Below, piece by piece: positions 42,140 through 56,428 of a stretch of 64,000 bases of DNA. The translations under genes and the position numbers were made by a program. This stretch comes from Bryobacter sp964387685. GTDB taxonomy: Bacteria > Acidobacteriota > Terriglobia > Bryobacterales > Bryobacteraceae. Location: NCBI GenBank assembly GCA_964387685.1, contig CAYLXK010000028.1, forward strand, positions 7,256-71,255. Direction: 5' to 3'. The notes below the pieces were generated by a model. The model was given only the letters and a program-made list of their open reading frames with translations. It had not been told where the DNA came from and did no database searches. Within the stretch, counting starts at the first letter, position 1. Each line of letters starts with the position of its first letter.

Positions 42140-44650
42140 ATGCGCCTCACCCAACAAATCGTTCTTTCCCTCACGGCCGCCTCGGCCCTCGTCTTTGCTC
42201 AAACGCCTGAAGAAAACTCCCGCGGCGTCGCGCGCATTTCCGTCCTCCAAGGCGACGTCAGCGTGAAGCGCGGCGATACCGGCGAACAGATCGCTGCCGC
42301 CCTCAACGCCCCCCTCGTCGCCCTCGACCGCGTCATTACCGGCCCCGCCTCCCGGGCCGAACTCCAGTTTGATTTCGCCAACATGATCCGCCTCGGCGCC
42401 AACACCGAGGTCCGCCTCGCCGAACTCCAATACCAGCGCTTCCAACTCAACATCCCCGTCGGCCTCGTCACTTTTCGCGTCTGGCAGGATTCCCAGTCCG
42501 AAGTGGACATCAACACCCCCTCGGCCTCCATCCGCCCCTTGAAGCGCGGCGTCTACCGCGTCAGCGTCTCCGAAGACGGCGTTACCGAAGTCACCGTCCG
42601 CGATGGCGAAGTCGATATCTATACGCCCCAGGGCTCCCGCCGCCTGCGCGAAGGCCGCACCCTCGTCATCCTCGGTACAAACTCCGGCAACCCCGAGTTC
42701 CGCACCAACTCCGAAATCCCCCGCGACTCTTGGGATAACTGGAACGAGTCCCGCGATCGCGAACTCTCCGCCTCCCGCAGCCGTCAGTATGTCCCCCGCG
42801 ACGTCTATGGCGCCGAAGCCCTCGACCCCTACGGCGATTGGGTCTACAACGCCCCCTACGGCTACGTCTGGTCCCCCCGCGTCGCCGCCGGCTGGTCCCC
42901 TTACCGCCACGGCCGCTGGAGCTGGCTCGATTGGTACGGCTGGAGCTGGGTCTCCTACGATCCCTGGGGCTGGGCGCCCTACCACTACGGCCGCTGGTTC
43001 TACGCGTCGAACCGCTGGTGCTGGTGGCCCGGCGCCATCGGGCCCCGCCACTATTGGTCGCCCGCCCTTGTTAGCTTCTTCGGCTTCGGCCGCGGCGGCG
43101 TCAATATCGGCGTCGGCTTCAACTTCGGTTGGGGCAATGTCGGCTGGGTTCCCCTCGCTCCTTTTGAGCGCTTCAACCCCTGGTGGGGACGCGGCTACGG
43201 CCGGGGCTTCAACAACGTCACCATCGTGAACAACGTCAATATCTACAACAACTACCGCAATGCCCGCGTCAACAACGGCGTCACCTATGTGGAAGCTAAT
43301 AACTTCAACCGCGGCATCCCTGGCGGAGGCAATAACGGCGGCAACTTCGGCGGATACCGCGCCGCCAACCGCGCGGACTTTGAAAACGCCTCGGAATTCC
43401 GCGGCGGCCTCGGCCTCGCGCCCACACGCGAATCCGCCCGCTTCACCCAAACCGACGGCGTCCGTGGCGGCGGCGTAAACACCCGCGACGACCAGCGCTT
43501 CACCGCCCGCCGTGAGGCCGCGCCCATCGAGCGCTCTAGCTTTGAACAGCAACAACGCGGCATCCAGGATATGGCCCGTAGTTCCGGCTTCGTTCAAAAT
43601 GTCGAGGGCGTCCGTGGCGGCACTTCGAACGCCGGCAATAACTCGAACGACGGCTGGCGCCGCGCCACCCCCTCTGAATCGGGCGTCCGCGGCGGCGAAG
43701 CTGCTCGCTCTTCAGACGGTTTCGTCCGCCGAGGCGATGCCAATGCCGCCATCGACGGCATTAGAGGCGGCGGCAGCGCCAATGGCTTGCGCGGCGACGC
43801 ACCCACTTCGGCCGACGGAGTCCGCGGCGGAAACTCTGGACGCAACGACGGCTTCGTCCAACGCGACAATGGCCCTCGCGATAACGGCCCTCGCGATAGC
43901 GGCGCCCGTGGTTCAGGCTCCAGTGGTTGGGATCGCTTTGGCGATTCCGGTTCCGGCGTCCGCGGCGGCAACGCCGAACGCAGCGGCGGCAGAGACAGCG
44001 GCGGCTTCGTCCAGCGCGAACCCAGCAACGATTCCGGCTATCGCGGCGGCTCCCGCGGCGGCGTCGGCGCCACCGTCGACGTCAATCCCGGCATCGTGGA
44101 ACGCAGCAACGGCGGCGAACGTGGCGGCTCCTCCCGCAGCTACGACGGCGGCTCCCGCCAGCGCCAAGGCTCCTCGGACCCCTTTGGCGGAGGCTCCCCC
44201 TCTGACAGCGGAGGTCGCGACAGCGGCGTCCGCGGTGGCGGCTCGTCCCGTGGCGGCAACCCCGACGGAAACTCCGGCGGCAGCCCAGGCGGCTGGCGCG
44301 GCTTTGGCTCCCCCAGCCGCATCGAATCCCCCCGCGAAAGCGGCGGCGGCAGAGACAGCGGCGGCGGCAGAGACAGCGGCGGCGGCAGAGACAGCGGCGG
44401 CGGCAGAGACAGCGGCGGCTCCCGTGGCTTCGGCGGCTTCGGTAACTCCGGCGGCTCCCGCGGCGGCGGTGGCATCTCCGCTCCCCCCAGCGGCGGCGGT
44501 GGTGGCGGCTCCCGTGGCGGCGCCATGTCGGCGCCCCCCAGCGGCGGTGGCGGTGGCTCTCGCGGCGGTGGCGCTTCCGCCCCCAGCGGAGGTGGCGGCA
44601 TCAGTGGCGGCTCCCGCGGCGGCGGTGGCTCCCGCGGCGGCCGCAACTAG
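42140..44650 (+). CDS. FecR-domain / DUF6600 protein with long Gly-rich tail
   Basis: 836 aa, ATG with AAAGGA 10 nt upstream and a signal peptide (QQIVLSLTAASALVFA). FecR domain ~28-190: SVLQGDVSVKR, RAELQFDFANMIRLG, SIRPLKRGVYRVSV. Aromatic DUF6600 region ~240-330: DWVYNAPYGYVWSP, WSWVSYDPWGWAPYHYGRW. From ~390 on the tail is low-complexity, with many (D/E/S)G(V/I)RGG motifs and Gly/Ser/Arg blocks. It includes four perfect 18-bp repeats. It is probably exported. Its role is unknown; FecR domains often bind partner or wall components. Confidence 0.85.
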   Translation: MRLTQQIVLSLTAASALVFAQTPEENSRGVARISVLQGDVSVKRGDTGEQIAAALNAPLVALDRVITGPASRAELQFDFANMIRLGANTEVRLAELQYQRFQLNIPVGLVTFRVWQDSQSEVDINTPSASIRPLKRGVYRVSVSEDGVTEVTVRDGEVDIYTPQGSRRLREGRTLVILGTNSGNPEFRTNSEIPRDSWDNWNESRDRELSASRSRQYVPRDVYGAEALDPYGDWVYNAPYGYVWSPRVAAGWSPYRHGRWSWLDWYGWSWVSYDPWGWAPYHYGRWFYASNRWCWWPGAIGPRHYWSPALVSFFGFGRGGVNIGVGFNFGWGNVGWVPLAPFERFNPWWGRGYGRGFNNVTIVNNVNIYNNYRNARVNNGVTYVEANNFNRGIPGGGNNGGNFGGYRAANRADFENASEFRGGLGLAPTRESARFTQTDGVRGGGVNTRDDQRFTARREAAPIERSSFEQQQRGIQDMARSSGFVQNVEGVRGGTSNAGNNSNDGWRRATPSESGVRGGEAARSSDGFVRRGDANAAIDGIRGGGSANGLRGDAPTSADGVRGGNSGRNDGFVQRDNGPRDNGPRDSGARGSGSSGWDRFGDSGSGVRGGNAERSGGRDSGGFVQREPSNDSGYRGGSRGGVGATVDVNPGIVERSNGGERGGSSRSYDGGSRQRQGSSDPFGGGSPSDSGGRDSGVRGGGSSRGGNPDGNSGGSPGGWRGFGSPSRIESPRESGGGRDSGGGRDSGGGRDSGGGRDSGGSRGFGGFGNSGGSRGGGGISAPPSGGGGGGSRGGAMSAPPSGGGGGSRGGGASAPSGGGGISGGSRGGGGSRGGRN
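44339..44410 (+). repeat. 18-bp tandem repeat, four perfect copies, in the FecR/DUF6600 tail
   Basis: The unit AGCGGCGGCGGCAGAGAC is repeated four times without change, encoding Ser-Gly-Gly-Gly-Arg-Asp each time. Perfect identity suggests recent slippage and likely length variation between strains. Confidence 0.95.
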
Positions 44651-44700
44651 TCTTCTTCTCTCAAATCGGAAAACGAGTCTTCCACTCGCTTCCCCCTCTA

Positions 44701-44736
44701 CCCGCCGGGCGTACCTCACCCCCGGCGGGCTTTTTT
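44701..44736 (+). terminator. Rho-independent terminator after the FecR/DUF6600 gene
   Basis: CCCGCCGGG (44701-44709) pairs with CCCGGCGGG (44721-44729) around an 11-nt loop, followed by C and TTTTTT. It lies about 50 nt after the stop codon. Confidence 0.9.
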
Positions 44737-44832
44737 CATTCACCCTCCACTAAAAAATTCCCGCCCCCGCCCCGCCGCGCTGCCGCAACAGTTCCGGCCT
44801 GCGCCAGCAATTCCCCATGCTCTAACTGAGCC

Positions 44833-45438
44833 ATGAGTACTACCGCTCAAATCAATGCCAACCGGGCCAACGCCCGCCATTCCTCCGGCCCCGTCACGGC
44901 CGAAGGCAAAGCCGCTAGCGCGCGCAATTCTTTGAAGCACGGCCTCACCGCCGCCGCCGAACACCGTTTCAACCTCTCCGCTTCCGACCAGGCCGATTTC
45001 GACGGCCTCTGCAATGGCTTCCGCCCCCAACTCCAACCCAAAGGCTTCCTCGAAGAAAAACTCTTCATCGCCTATTGCTGGGCCATGTTCCGCGCCGACC
45101 TCGCCCGCAATCTGGAAATCTGGGCTGAAGACCAGTGGCTCCAAAACGTGGAGAACGACACCTTCCTCCGCCGCCATGAACGCATGTCCAAGTACCGCAT
45201 GATGCACGAGCGCTCCGCCGAACGCGCCCTGCGCGAGCTCGGCCGTGTCCAGCACGACCGCTTCTGCTCCAATCAAGCCAACGAAATCGTTAAAAAACTC
45301 GGCTTTCCCGGCAAATCCCTTCCCGCTTCCCTGCCCGTCGCCAAAATCCGGGCCCGCGACTACCACCGCTGCTCCGGCCTCCGCGTCGCTACCGAAGAGA
45401 TTACCGGCTATCCCGATTACAGTCCACCCGCGGAATAA
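44833..45438 (+). CDS. Hypothetical protein of the INANRANA family
   Basis: 201 aa. The N-terminus INANRANARHSSGPVTAEGK followed by NSLKHGLT is, from memory, the mark of a small family repeated many times in Acidobacteria and Planctomycetes genomes, with no known function. The middle is helical (FIAYCWAMFRADLARN, RHERMSKYRMMHERSAER), perhaps a coiled coil. No signal peptide or enzyme motif is seen. It follows a strong terminator, so it probably has its own promoter. Confidence 0.7.
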   Translation: MSTTAQINANRANARHSSGPVTAEGKAASARNSLKHGLTAAAEHRFNLSASDQADFDGLCNGFRPQLQPKGFLEEKLFIAYCWAMFRADLARNLEIWAEDQWLQNVENDTFLRRHERMSKYRMMHERSAERALRELGRVQHDRFCSNQANEIVKKLGFPGKSLPASLPVAKIRARDYHRCSGLRVATEEITGYPDYSPPAE

Positions 45439-45649
45439 ACCGCGCTCTGTGCTGACCCTCTTGTCCTAGCCCTCGGAATCAATCACCCCCAACCGGCCCC
45501 GTTCGCCGCACAACCCCAATCCTGGCCGGCCACGCCCGAAGTGTGTCCGCCCTCTGCTCTTTGAAAATCTCCCTCTAACCTTCGCCAAAACGAAGCCAAT
45601 GGCCGGGCGTGTTATCCTGCTAAAAATCCCCCTATAAGGAGCCGCCAGG

Positions 45650-46786
45650 TTGAACACAGCCTTGCTCGCCCTGGAAGACGGCACTGTCTTCGAGGGCCTA
45701 GCCTTTGGTGCGCCTGTAGATGCAGCGGGCGAAGTCGTCTTTAATACCTCCCTCACCGGATACCAAGAGATCTTCACAGACCCCTCTTACGCCGGTCAAA
45801 TCGTAGTTCTTACCAACCCCCAAATTGGCAACTACGGCACTACCCCCCTCGATAGCGAAGCCTCCCGCCCTTGGATCGAAGGCCTCATCGTCCGTGAGTA
45901 TTCGCCCCTCGCCAGCAACTGGCGCAGCCAGGCCGATGCCTCGGACTTCCTTTCCGCTTCCGGCATCCCCGGCGTCACCGGCATCGATACCCGCAGCCTC
46001 GTCCGCAAGCTCCGCACCGGCGGCGTCTTGCGAGGGGTCATCTCCTCGACGAACCGAGACCGCGACGCCCTCATCGCCCGCGCTCGCGCTCTCCCCACCA
46101 TGGCCGGCCTTGACCTCGCCACCAGGGTCTCCACCAAAGAGCCTTACTCCTGGACGGAAGCCATTTCCCCCGTCAGCCCCTCCGAGCGCATCGCTCCCGC
46201 CGCCGAAACGCGCCACAAGGTTGTCGCTTACGATTTCGGCCTCAAGCGCAACATTCTCCGCCGCCTCGCCCAGAATGGCTGCGACCTCACCGTCGTCCCC
46301 GCCGGCACCACCGCCGAAGACGTCTTAAGCCTGCGGCCCGATGGCGTCTTCCTCTCTAACGGCCCCGGCGACCCCGAGCCCCTCGAACACCAGGCCGCCC
46401 AAGTCCGCCAGATGATCGGCCGTGTTCCCTTGTTCGGCATCTGCCTCGGCCACCAGATCCTCGGCCTCGCCCTCGGCGGCAAAACCTATAAGCTCAAGTT
46501 CGGCCACCGCGGCGGCAACCACCCCGTCTTGAACAAGCGCACCAACAAGGTCGAGATCACCGCCCAGAATCATGGCTTCGCCGTCGACCCGGACTCCCTC
46601 AACCAGAACGACATCGACCTCACTCACATCAACCTGAACGACCAAACCCTCGAAGGTCTCTGGCACAAACAGCACCCCCTCTTCTGCGTCCAGTACCATC
46701 CGGAAGCCGCCCCCGGCCCTCACGATTCCCAATATCTCTTCGATGACTTCTCCAAACTCATGACCGATTGGAAGGCTTCCCAGTAA
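45650..46786 (+). CDS. carA: Carbamoyl-phosphate synthase small subunit
   Basis: 378 aa from a TTG start with AAGGAG 8 nt upstream. N-terminal domain: LEDGTVFEGLAFG and TSLTGYQEIFTDPSYAGQI. C-terminal class I glutamine amidotransferase with Cys in LFGICLGHQILGLALGG and His/Glu in VQYHPEAAPGP. It supplies ammonia from glutamine to CarB for pyrimidine and arginine synthesis. carB begins 3 nt after its stop. Confidence 0.97.
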   Translation: MNTALLALEDGTVFEGLAFGAPVDAAGEVVFNTSLTGYQEIFTDPSYAGQIVVLTNPQIGNYGTTPLDSEASRPWIEGLIVREYSPLASNWRSQADASDFLSASGIPGVTGIDTRSLVRKLRTGGVLRGVISSTNRDRDALIARARALPTMAGLDLATRVSTKEPYSWTEAISPVSPSERIAPAAETRHKVVAYDFGLKRNILRRLAQNGCDLTVVPAGTTAEDVLSLRPDGVFLSNGPGDPEPLEHQAAQVRQMIGRVPLFGICLGHQILGLALGGKTYKLKFGHRGGNHPVLNKRTNKVEITAQNHGFAVDPDSLNQNDIDLTHINLNDQTLEGLWHKQHPLFCVQYHPEAAPGPHDSQYLFDDFSKLMTDWKASQ

Positions 46787-46789
46787 AAG

Positions 46790-52000
<5,211 letters not shown>

Positions 52001-52108
52001 GCAGATGCTGGCTTATCACATCGCCGTTCGGCTGGGCTGCGACGTGGATCAGCCGCGGAATCTGGCTAAGAGCGTGACGGTCGAATAGGGACGCACTAAA
52101 CTAAAGGT

Positions 52109-52675
52109 TTGGCGCAAAACAAAACTAATAGCTCGGAAAGCCGGCGCATCCGCTCAACCACGATTCTGTGCGTGCGGCGCAACGGCAAAGTGGTAATCGC
52201 CGGAGACGGCCAGGTGTCGATGGGCTCCGAGGTGCTGAAAAGCGGCGCGAAAAAGCTGCGGCGGCTCTATAACGGAAAGATTCTCGCGGGCTTCGCGGGC
52301 TCGACGGCGGACGCCTTCAGCCTCTTTGCCCGCTTTGAGGCCAAGCTCGAACAGCACAACGGCAACCTGCCGCGTTCGGCCGTCGAACTGGCCAAGGACT
52401 GGCGCACGGACAAGATGCTGCGGCACCTGGAAGCGCTGCTGATCGTGGCCGATGTGGACAACATGTATATTGTGGGCGGAAACGGCGACGTGATCGAGCC
52501 GGACGACGCGATTGCGGCCATCGGCTCCGGGGGAAGCTTCGCGATGGCGGCGGCGCGGGCGCTGCTGGACGCCACAGAGCTGGACGCGCGCACGATCGTG
52601 GCCAAGGCCATGAAGATCGCCGGGGACATTTGCGTATATACGAATCACAACGTCGTGATTGAGGAATTGGGCTAG
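52109..52675 (+). CDS. hslV: ATP-dependent protease peptidase subunit HslV
   Basis: 188 aa from a TTG start; a stop just upstream leaves no earlier choice. The N-terminal Thr region is STTILCVRRNGKVVIAGDGQ, with a leader of about 16 residues before it, so it must be processed or the Thr is internal. FAGSTADAFSLFARFEAKLE and ELAKDWRTDKMLRHLEALL are conserved. It forms the ClpQ/HslV 12-mer that HslU feeds. Gap to glmS is 20 nt; hslU follows after 4 nt. Confidence 0.95.
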   Translation: MAQNKTNSSESRRIRSTTILCVRRNGKVVIAGDGQVSMGSEVLKSGAKKLRRLYNGKILAGFAGSTADAFSLFARFEAKLEQHNGNLPRSAVELAKDWRTDKMLRHLEALLIVADVDNMYIVGGNGDVIEPDDAIAAIGSGGSFAMAAARALLDATELDARTIVAKAMKIAGDICVYTNHNVVIEELG

Positions 52676-52679
52676 CCGA

Positions 52680-54041
52680 TTGATCTATCTACCGAATAGT
52701 GGGAACGAAGACGCGCCGCTGCTGGACGAACTGACGCCGCGCGAGATTGTCGCCGAGCTCGACAAGTACGTCATCGGGCAAGCCGACGCGAAGAAGGCCG
52801 TGGCCATTGCCTTGCGCAACCGGGTACGGCGGCAGCGCCTGGAGCCCGAGATGGCCGACGAGGTGATGCCAAAGAACATTCTCATGATCGGCTCAACGGG
52901 CGTGGGCAAGACGGAGATTGCCCGGCGGCTGGCCAAGCTTGCCAACTCGCCTTTCCTGAAGGTGGAGGCCAGCAAGTTCACCGAAGTCGGCTATGTGGGC
53001 CGGGACGTGGAGAGCATGGTGCGGGACTTGGTCGAGATCTCCATCGACATGGTGCGGGAGCAACGCCTGGACGAGGTGGAAGACCGTGCGGAAGCCAATG
53101 CCGAGAATCGAGTGCTGGACCTGCTGATGCCCGCGCCGCCGGAGGGAGCCGAAACGGAGTCTCTTGAAAAGACCCGGGAAAAGCTCCGCGAAAAACTGAA
53201 GGCGGGCAAGCTGGACGATAAAGAAGTGGAGCTAGAGGTAAAGGAGAAGGCCCCGCAGGTGCACGTGGCGGCGGGGCCCGGTCTCGAGGACATGGAAAGC
53301 AACATCAAGGAGTTGCTGCCTGGGCTATTCGGGCCGCGGATGCGCAAGAAGAAGATGAAGGTGGCCGAGGCGCTGGATTACCTGGCCGAAGAAGAGGAAG
53401 AGCGCCTGATCGATATGGATCAGGTGACGAAGGAAGCGCTGGAGCGCTGTGAGCGAAGCGCCATCATCTTCCTGGACGAGATCGATAAGATCGCGGGGCG
53501 CGAAGGCGGCGGGGGTCCCGACGTTTCGCGCGAAGGCGTGCAACGGGACATCCTGCCGATCGTCGAAGGCACGACCGTCAATACCCGCTATGGCTTTGTA
53601 CGGACGGACCATATCCTCTTTATCGCCGCGGGAGCCTTTCATGTGTCCAAGCCCTCGGATCTGATCCCCGAGTTGCAGGGACGCTTTCCGATCCGCGTCG
53701 AGTTGAAAGCGCTGACGAAGGAAGACTTTGTGCGTATCTTGAAGGAGCCCAAGAACGCGCTGACCAAGCAGTACCAGGCGCTGCTGGAGACGGAAGGCAT
53801 CAAGCTCACTTTTAAAGACGACGCCATCGACGAGATCGCGAAACTGGCCGAGCAGGTGAACCTGACGACGGAGAACATTGGCGCGCGGCGCCTGCACACG
53901 ATTCTCGAAAAGGTCCTGGAAGAGATCAGCTTCGAGGGGCCGGACTTGAAGAAGAAGAAGATCACGATCGACCGGGCCTATGTGACGAAGATGCTGGGGG
54001 CGATCGTGAAAGACCAGGACTTGAGCCGGTACATTCTCTGA
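52680..54041 (+). CDS. hslU: ATP-dependent protease ATPase subunit HslU
   Basis: 453 aa from a TTG giving MIYLPNSGNEDAPLLDELTP; a TTG seven codons earlier, inside hslV, is possible. Walker A GSTGVGKTE, GYVGRD pore loop, the I-domain (~110-230), Walker B AIIFLDEIDKIAG, sensor 2 region NIGARRLHTILE, and the C-terminus DLSRYIL that docks into HslV. AAA+ unfoldase. Overlaps the next gene by 1 nt (TGATG). Confidence 0.98.
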   Translation: MIYLPNSGNEDAPLLDELTPREIVAELDKYVIGQADAKKAVAIALRNRVRRQRLEPEMADEVMPKNILMIGSTGVGKTEIARRLAKLANSPFLKVEASKFTEVGYVGRDVESMVRDLVEISIDMVREQRLDEVEDRAEANAENRVLDLLMPAPPEGAETESLEKTREKLREKLKAGKLDDKEVELEVKEKAPQVHVAAGPGLEDMESNIKELLPGLFGPRMRKKKMKVAEALDYLAEEEEERLIDMDQVTKEALERCERSAIIFLDEIDKIAGREGGGGPDVSREGVQRDILPIVEGTTVNTRYGFVRTDHILFIAAGAFHVSKPSDLIPELQGRFPIRVELKALTKEDFVRILKEPKNALTKQYQALLETEGIKLTFKDDAIDEIAKLAEQVNLTTENIGARRLHTILEKVLEEISFEGPDLKKKKITIDRAYVTKMLGAIVKDQDLSRYIL

Positions 54042-54985
54042 TGCGCTATTGGTGGCTGCCCGCGATGTATTTGACTGGATGCGGCTATGTTGGGGATCCG
54101 CTGCCGCCGGCCTTGAAGATTCCCGCGCCGGTGGCGGACTTGGCGGTCGCACAGGTGGGCGCGTACTTGAACGCCAGCTTCACCGCGCCGAAGTTGACCA
54201 TGGAGAATCTGGAAATCGGCACCCTGGGCGCGGTGGAAATCCTCTTAAGCCCGAACTGGCCGGAGGGTGGCAAGACGGTCCAGGTGGCGCCAGGGGAAAC
54301 GCTGGCCCAAATTCCGGTGGCGGAGTGGCAAGGCCGGGAGGTGACGGTGGGCGTGCGGGTGGCCAACCCGAAGGGGCGTTTTTCGCCGTGGTCGAATTTG
54401 GTGCGGCTGCGGGTGTATCCCGAGCTGGCGCGGCCGACGAACGTGCGAGCGGAAGCTACGGCGCAGGGTATCGAAATTCAATGGACTGCGAAGGCGCAAG
54501 AGAGCCAGGAATGGAGGGTGCTGCGGCTGGGGACGGTCCATGGCGTGGCGGACAAGGAAGCCGTTGAGATGGGGCGCGTGAAGGAGGCGCGGTTCCTGGA
54601 CACGGGCGCGGAATATGGCGGGAGTTACCGCTATAGCGTGCAAGGGGTGCTGGGCGAGGCGGTGAGCGAAATCAGCGAGGCGGCGACGATCGTGCCAGTG
54701 GACCGTTTTGCGCCCGCCGCTCCGCAAGGATTGAGTGCGCTGGCCGGGGCGAGTGCCGTGCAATTGAGCTGGGAACGGGGCACGGAGCCGGACATCGCCT
54801 TTTACCGGATTTACCGGGCGGTGGGCGGAGGAGACTTTGCCGTGTTAGTGCCGAGGCAGGAAACTGCGACCTTTGCCGACGCGGGAGCGCAGGCGGGCCA
54901 GACGCTGCGCTATGCTGTGACGGCGGTGGATCGGAACAATAACGAGAGTCCGCGATCCCAAACGGTGGAGGTGCAGGTTCCATGA
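54041..54985 (+). CDS. Fibronectin type III lipoprotein with LptM-like N-terminus
   Basis: 314 aa. The lipobox is LTGC with Cys 14. The residues just after it, GYVGDPLPPALKIPAPV, recall the small lipoprotein LptM/YifL (CGxxG..PPP), which helps LptD maturation in E. coli. Then come three Fn3-like beta modules: APKLTMENLEI-type at ~45-130, RPTNVRAEATAQGIEIQWTA at ~135-220 and APQGLSALAGASAVQLSWER at ~225-314. It overlaps hslU by 1 nt and FAH by 4 nt. An envelope scaffolding role is inferred. Confidence 0.75.
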   Translation: MRYWWLPAMYLTGCGYVGDPLPPALKIPAPVADLAVAQVGAYLNASFTAPKLTMENLEIGTLGAVEILLSPNWPEGGKTVQVAPGETLAQIPVAEWQGREVTVGVRVANPKGRFSPWSNLVRLRVYPELARPTNVRAEATAQGIEIQWTAKAQESQEWRVLRLGTVHGVADKEAVEMGRVKEARFLDTGAEYGGSYRYSVQGVLGEAVSEISEAATIVPVDRFAPAAPQGLSALAGASAVQLSWERGTEPDIAFYRIYRAVGGGDFAVLVPRQETATFADAGAQAGQTLRYAVTAVDRNNNESPRSQTVEVQVP

Positions 54986-55761
54986 CGAAATATGTTCGCT
55001 TTGCTTTGTCCAAAGACGCCGAGCCAACGACGGTGCACGGTTTGTACGGCATTCTGGACGGGGATAAGGTAATTGAGACCCACGGCCCCTTCCGGAAAGA
55101 ATTCGCCGAAGACCACACGTTGCAGAGTGTGCGGTTGCTGCCGCCGGTGGCGCCCTCCAAGATCGTGTGTGTGGGACGCAACTATGTGGACCACGCCAAG
55201 GAGTTGGGCAATGAAGTGCCCACGGAGCCGTTGATCTTCCTGAAACCGCCGTCATCGTTGATAGGCGAGAGAGACGCGATCGTATATCCGCCCCAATCTT
55301 CGCTAGTGCACTTTGAGGGCGAGATTGGGCTGGTGATCGGCAAGCGAGGGCGGAATATTTCGGCTGCTGCCGCGATGGAGTATGTGTTTGGGTATACGTG
55401 CGTGAACGACGTGACGGCGCGAGACCTCCAGAAGAAGGACGGGCAATGGACGCGCGGCAAGGGCTTTGATACCTTTTGCGGGGTAGGACCCTGGATGGTG
55501 TCCAAAGACGAGCTGCGGCTGGAGGATATGGTGCTGCGGACCCGGCGCAATGGAGAGGTGAAGCAGGAAGGAAGGCCCGCGGAGATGATTTTCAACGTGG
55601 GTGCTATACTCCAGTTCGTAAGTTCCTTCCTTACCCTCGAGCCGGGCGATTTGATCGCCACCGGCACGCCGGCGGGCGTTGGGCCGCTCGAGCCCGGAGA
55701 CACCGTTAGCGTGGAGATCGAAGGTCTAGGCACGCTCACCAATCCAGTAATCAAAGGTTAG
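54982..55761 (+). CDS. Fumarylacetoacetate hydrolase family protein
   Basis: 259 aa. KIVCVGRNYVDHAKELGNEV, PLIFLKPPSSLIG, HFEGEIGLVIGKRGRNI with the metal Glu residues, and NDVTARDLQKKDGQWTRGK are the FAH signature. LEPGDLIATGTPAGVGPLEPGD ends the core. Relatives hydrolyse acylpyruvates or decarboxylate oxaloacetate with Mg2+. The ATG overlaps the preceding stop (ATGA). Confidence 0.92.
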   Translation: MTKYVRFALSKDAEPTTVHGLYGILDGDKVIETHGPFRKEFAEDHTLQSVRLLPPVAPSKIVCVGRNYVDHAKELGNEVPTEPLIFLKPPSSLIGERDAIVYPPQSSLVHFEGEIGLVIGKRGRNISAAAAMEYVFGYTCVNDVTARDLQKKDGQWTRGKGFDTFCGVGPWMVSKDELRLEDMVLRTRRNGEVKQEGRPAEMIFNVGAILQFVSSFLTLEPGDLIATGTPAGVGPLEPGDTVSVEIEGLGTLTNPVIKG

Positions 55762-55772
55762 GACGAAATTCA

Positions 55773-56423
55773 ATGAAGATCTTTCTCGATACCGCGAATC
55801 TCGATGAACTGAAGAAGGGAGCGGCGTGGGGCATAATCGACGGCGTCACGACGAACCCCTCACTGATTGCCAAAGAGGGCAAGCCGATTGAAGAACAGGT
55901 GGCCGCGATCTGCGACATCGTCGACGGCGACGTTTCGGCGGAAGTCGTGTCCGTGACGGCGAAGGAGATGGTGGAGGAAGGCCGGAAACTGGCCAAGATT
56001 CACAAGAATATTGTGGTGAAGCTGCCGCTGATCCGCGATGGCATCCAGGCCTGCAAGGAATTGTCCAAGGACGGGATCCGGACGAATGTGACCTTGTGTT
56101 TCACGGCGCCGCAGGCGATGCTGGCGGCTAAAGCCGGGGCCTACATCATCAGCCCCTTTGTGGGCCGCCTGGACGACATTGCGCTACAGGGGATGGAATT
56201 GATCGAGAGTATCCATACGATCTACGGCAACTACGGCTATACGACGCAGATCCTGGCGGCGAGCCTGCGCAGCCCGCTGCACGTGCGGCAGGCGGCGGAG
56301 ATCGGGGCCGATATTGGCACGATGCCGTTCAAGGTGGTGGACATGCTGTTCAACCATCCGCTGACGGATGTGGGCCTGGCGCAGTTCCTGAAGGATCACG
56401 CCAAGGCGTTCGAAGCGAAATAA
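55773..56423 (+). CDS. fsa: Fructose-6-phosphate aldolase / transaldolase family
   Basis: 216 aa. MKIFLDTANLDELKKGAAWG, DGVTTNPSLIAKEGK, the Schiff-base Lys in IVVKLPLIRDGIQAC, NVTLCFTAPQAMLAAKAGA, and SPFVGRLDDI are the small-transaldolase signature. Length and the lack of extra helices point to the FSA/TalC group; which activity it has cannot be told from sequence. It sits 11 nt after the FAH gene and 5 nt before the next frame. Confidence 0.92.
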   Translation: MKIFLDTANLDELKKGAAWGIIDGVTTNPSLIAKEGKPIEEQVAAICDIVDGDVSAEVVSVTAKEMVEEGRKLAKIHKNIVVKLPLIRDGIQACKELSKDGIRTNVTLCFTAPQAMLAAKAGAYIISPFVGRLDDIALQGMELIESIHTIYGNYGYTTQILAASLRSPLHVRQAAEIGADIGTMPFKVVDMLFNHPLTDVGLAQFLKDHAKAFEAK

Positions 56424-56428
56424 GCAAG

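Noticed and set aside
44339..44410. CRISPR-like repeat
   Set aside because: Units are contiguous 18-mers without spacers and lie inside an open frame.
43512..44753. 413-aa Ala-rich frame overlapping the FecR/DUF6600 tail
   Set aside because: Alternate-frame reading of Gly/Ser repeat DNA; no start signal or domain.
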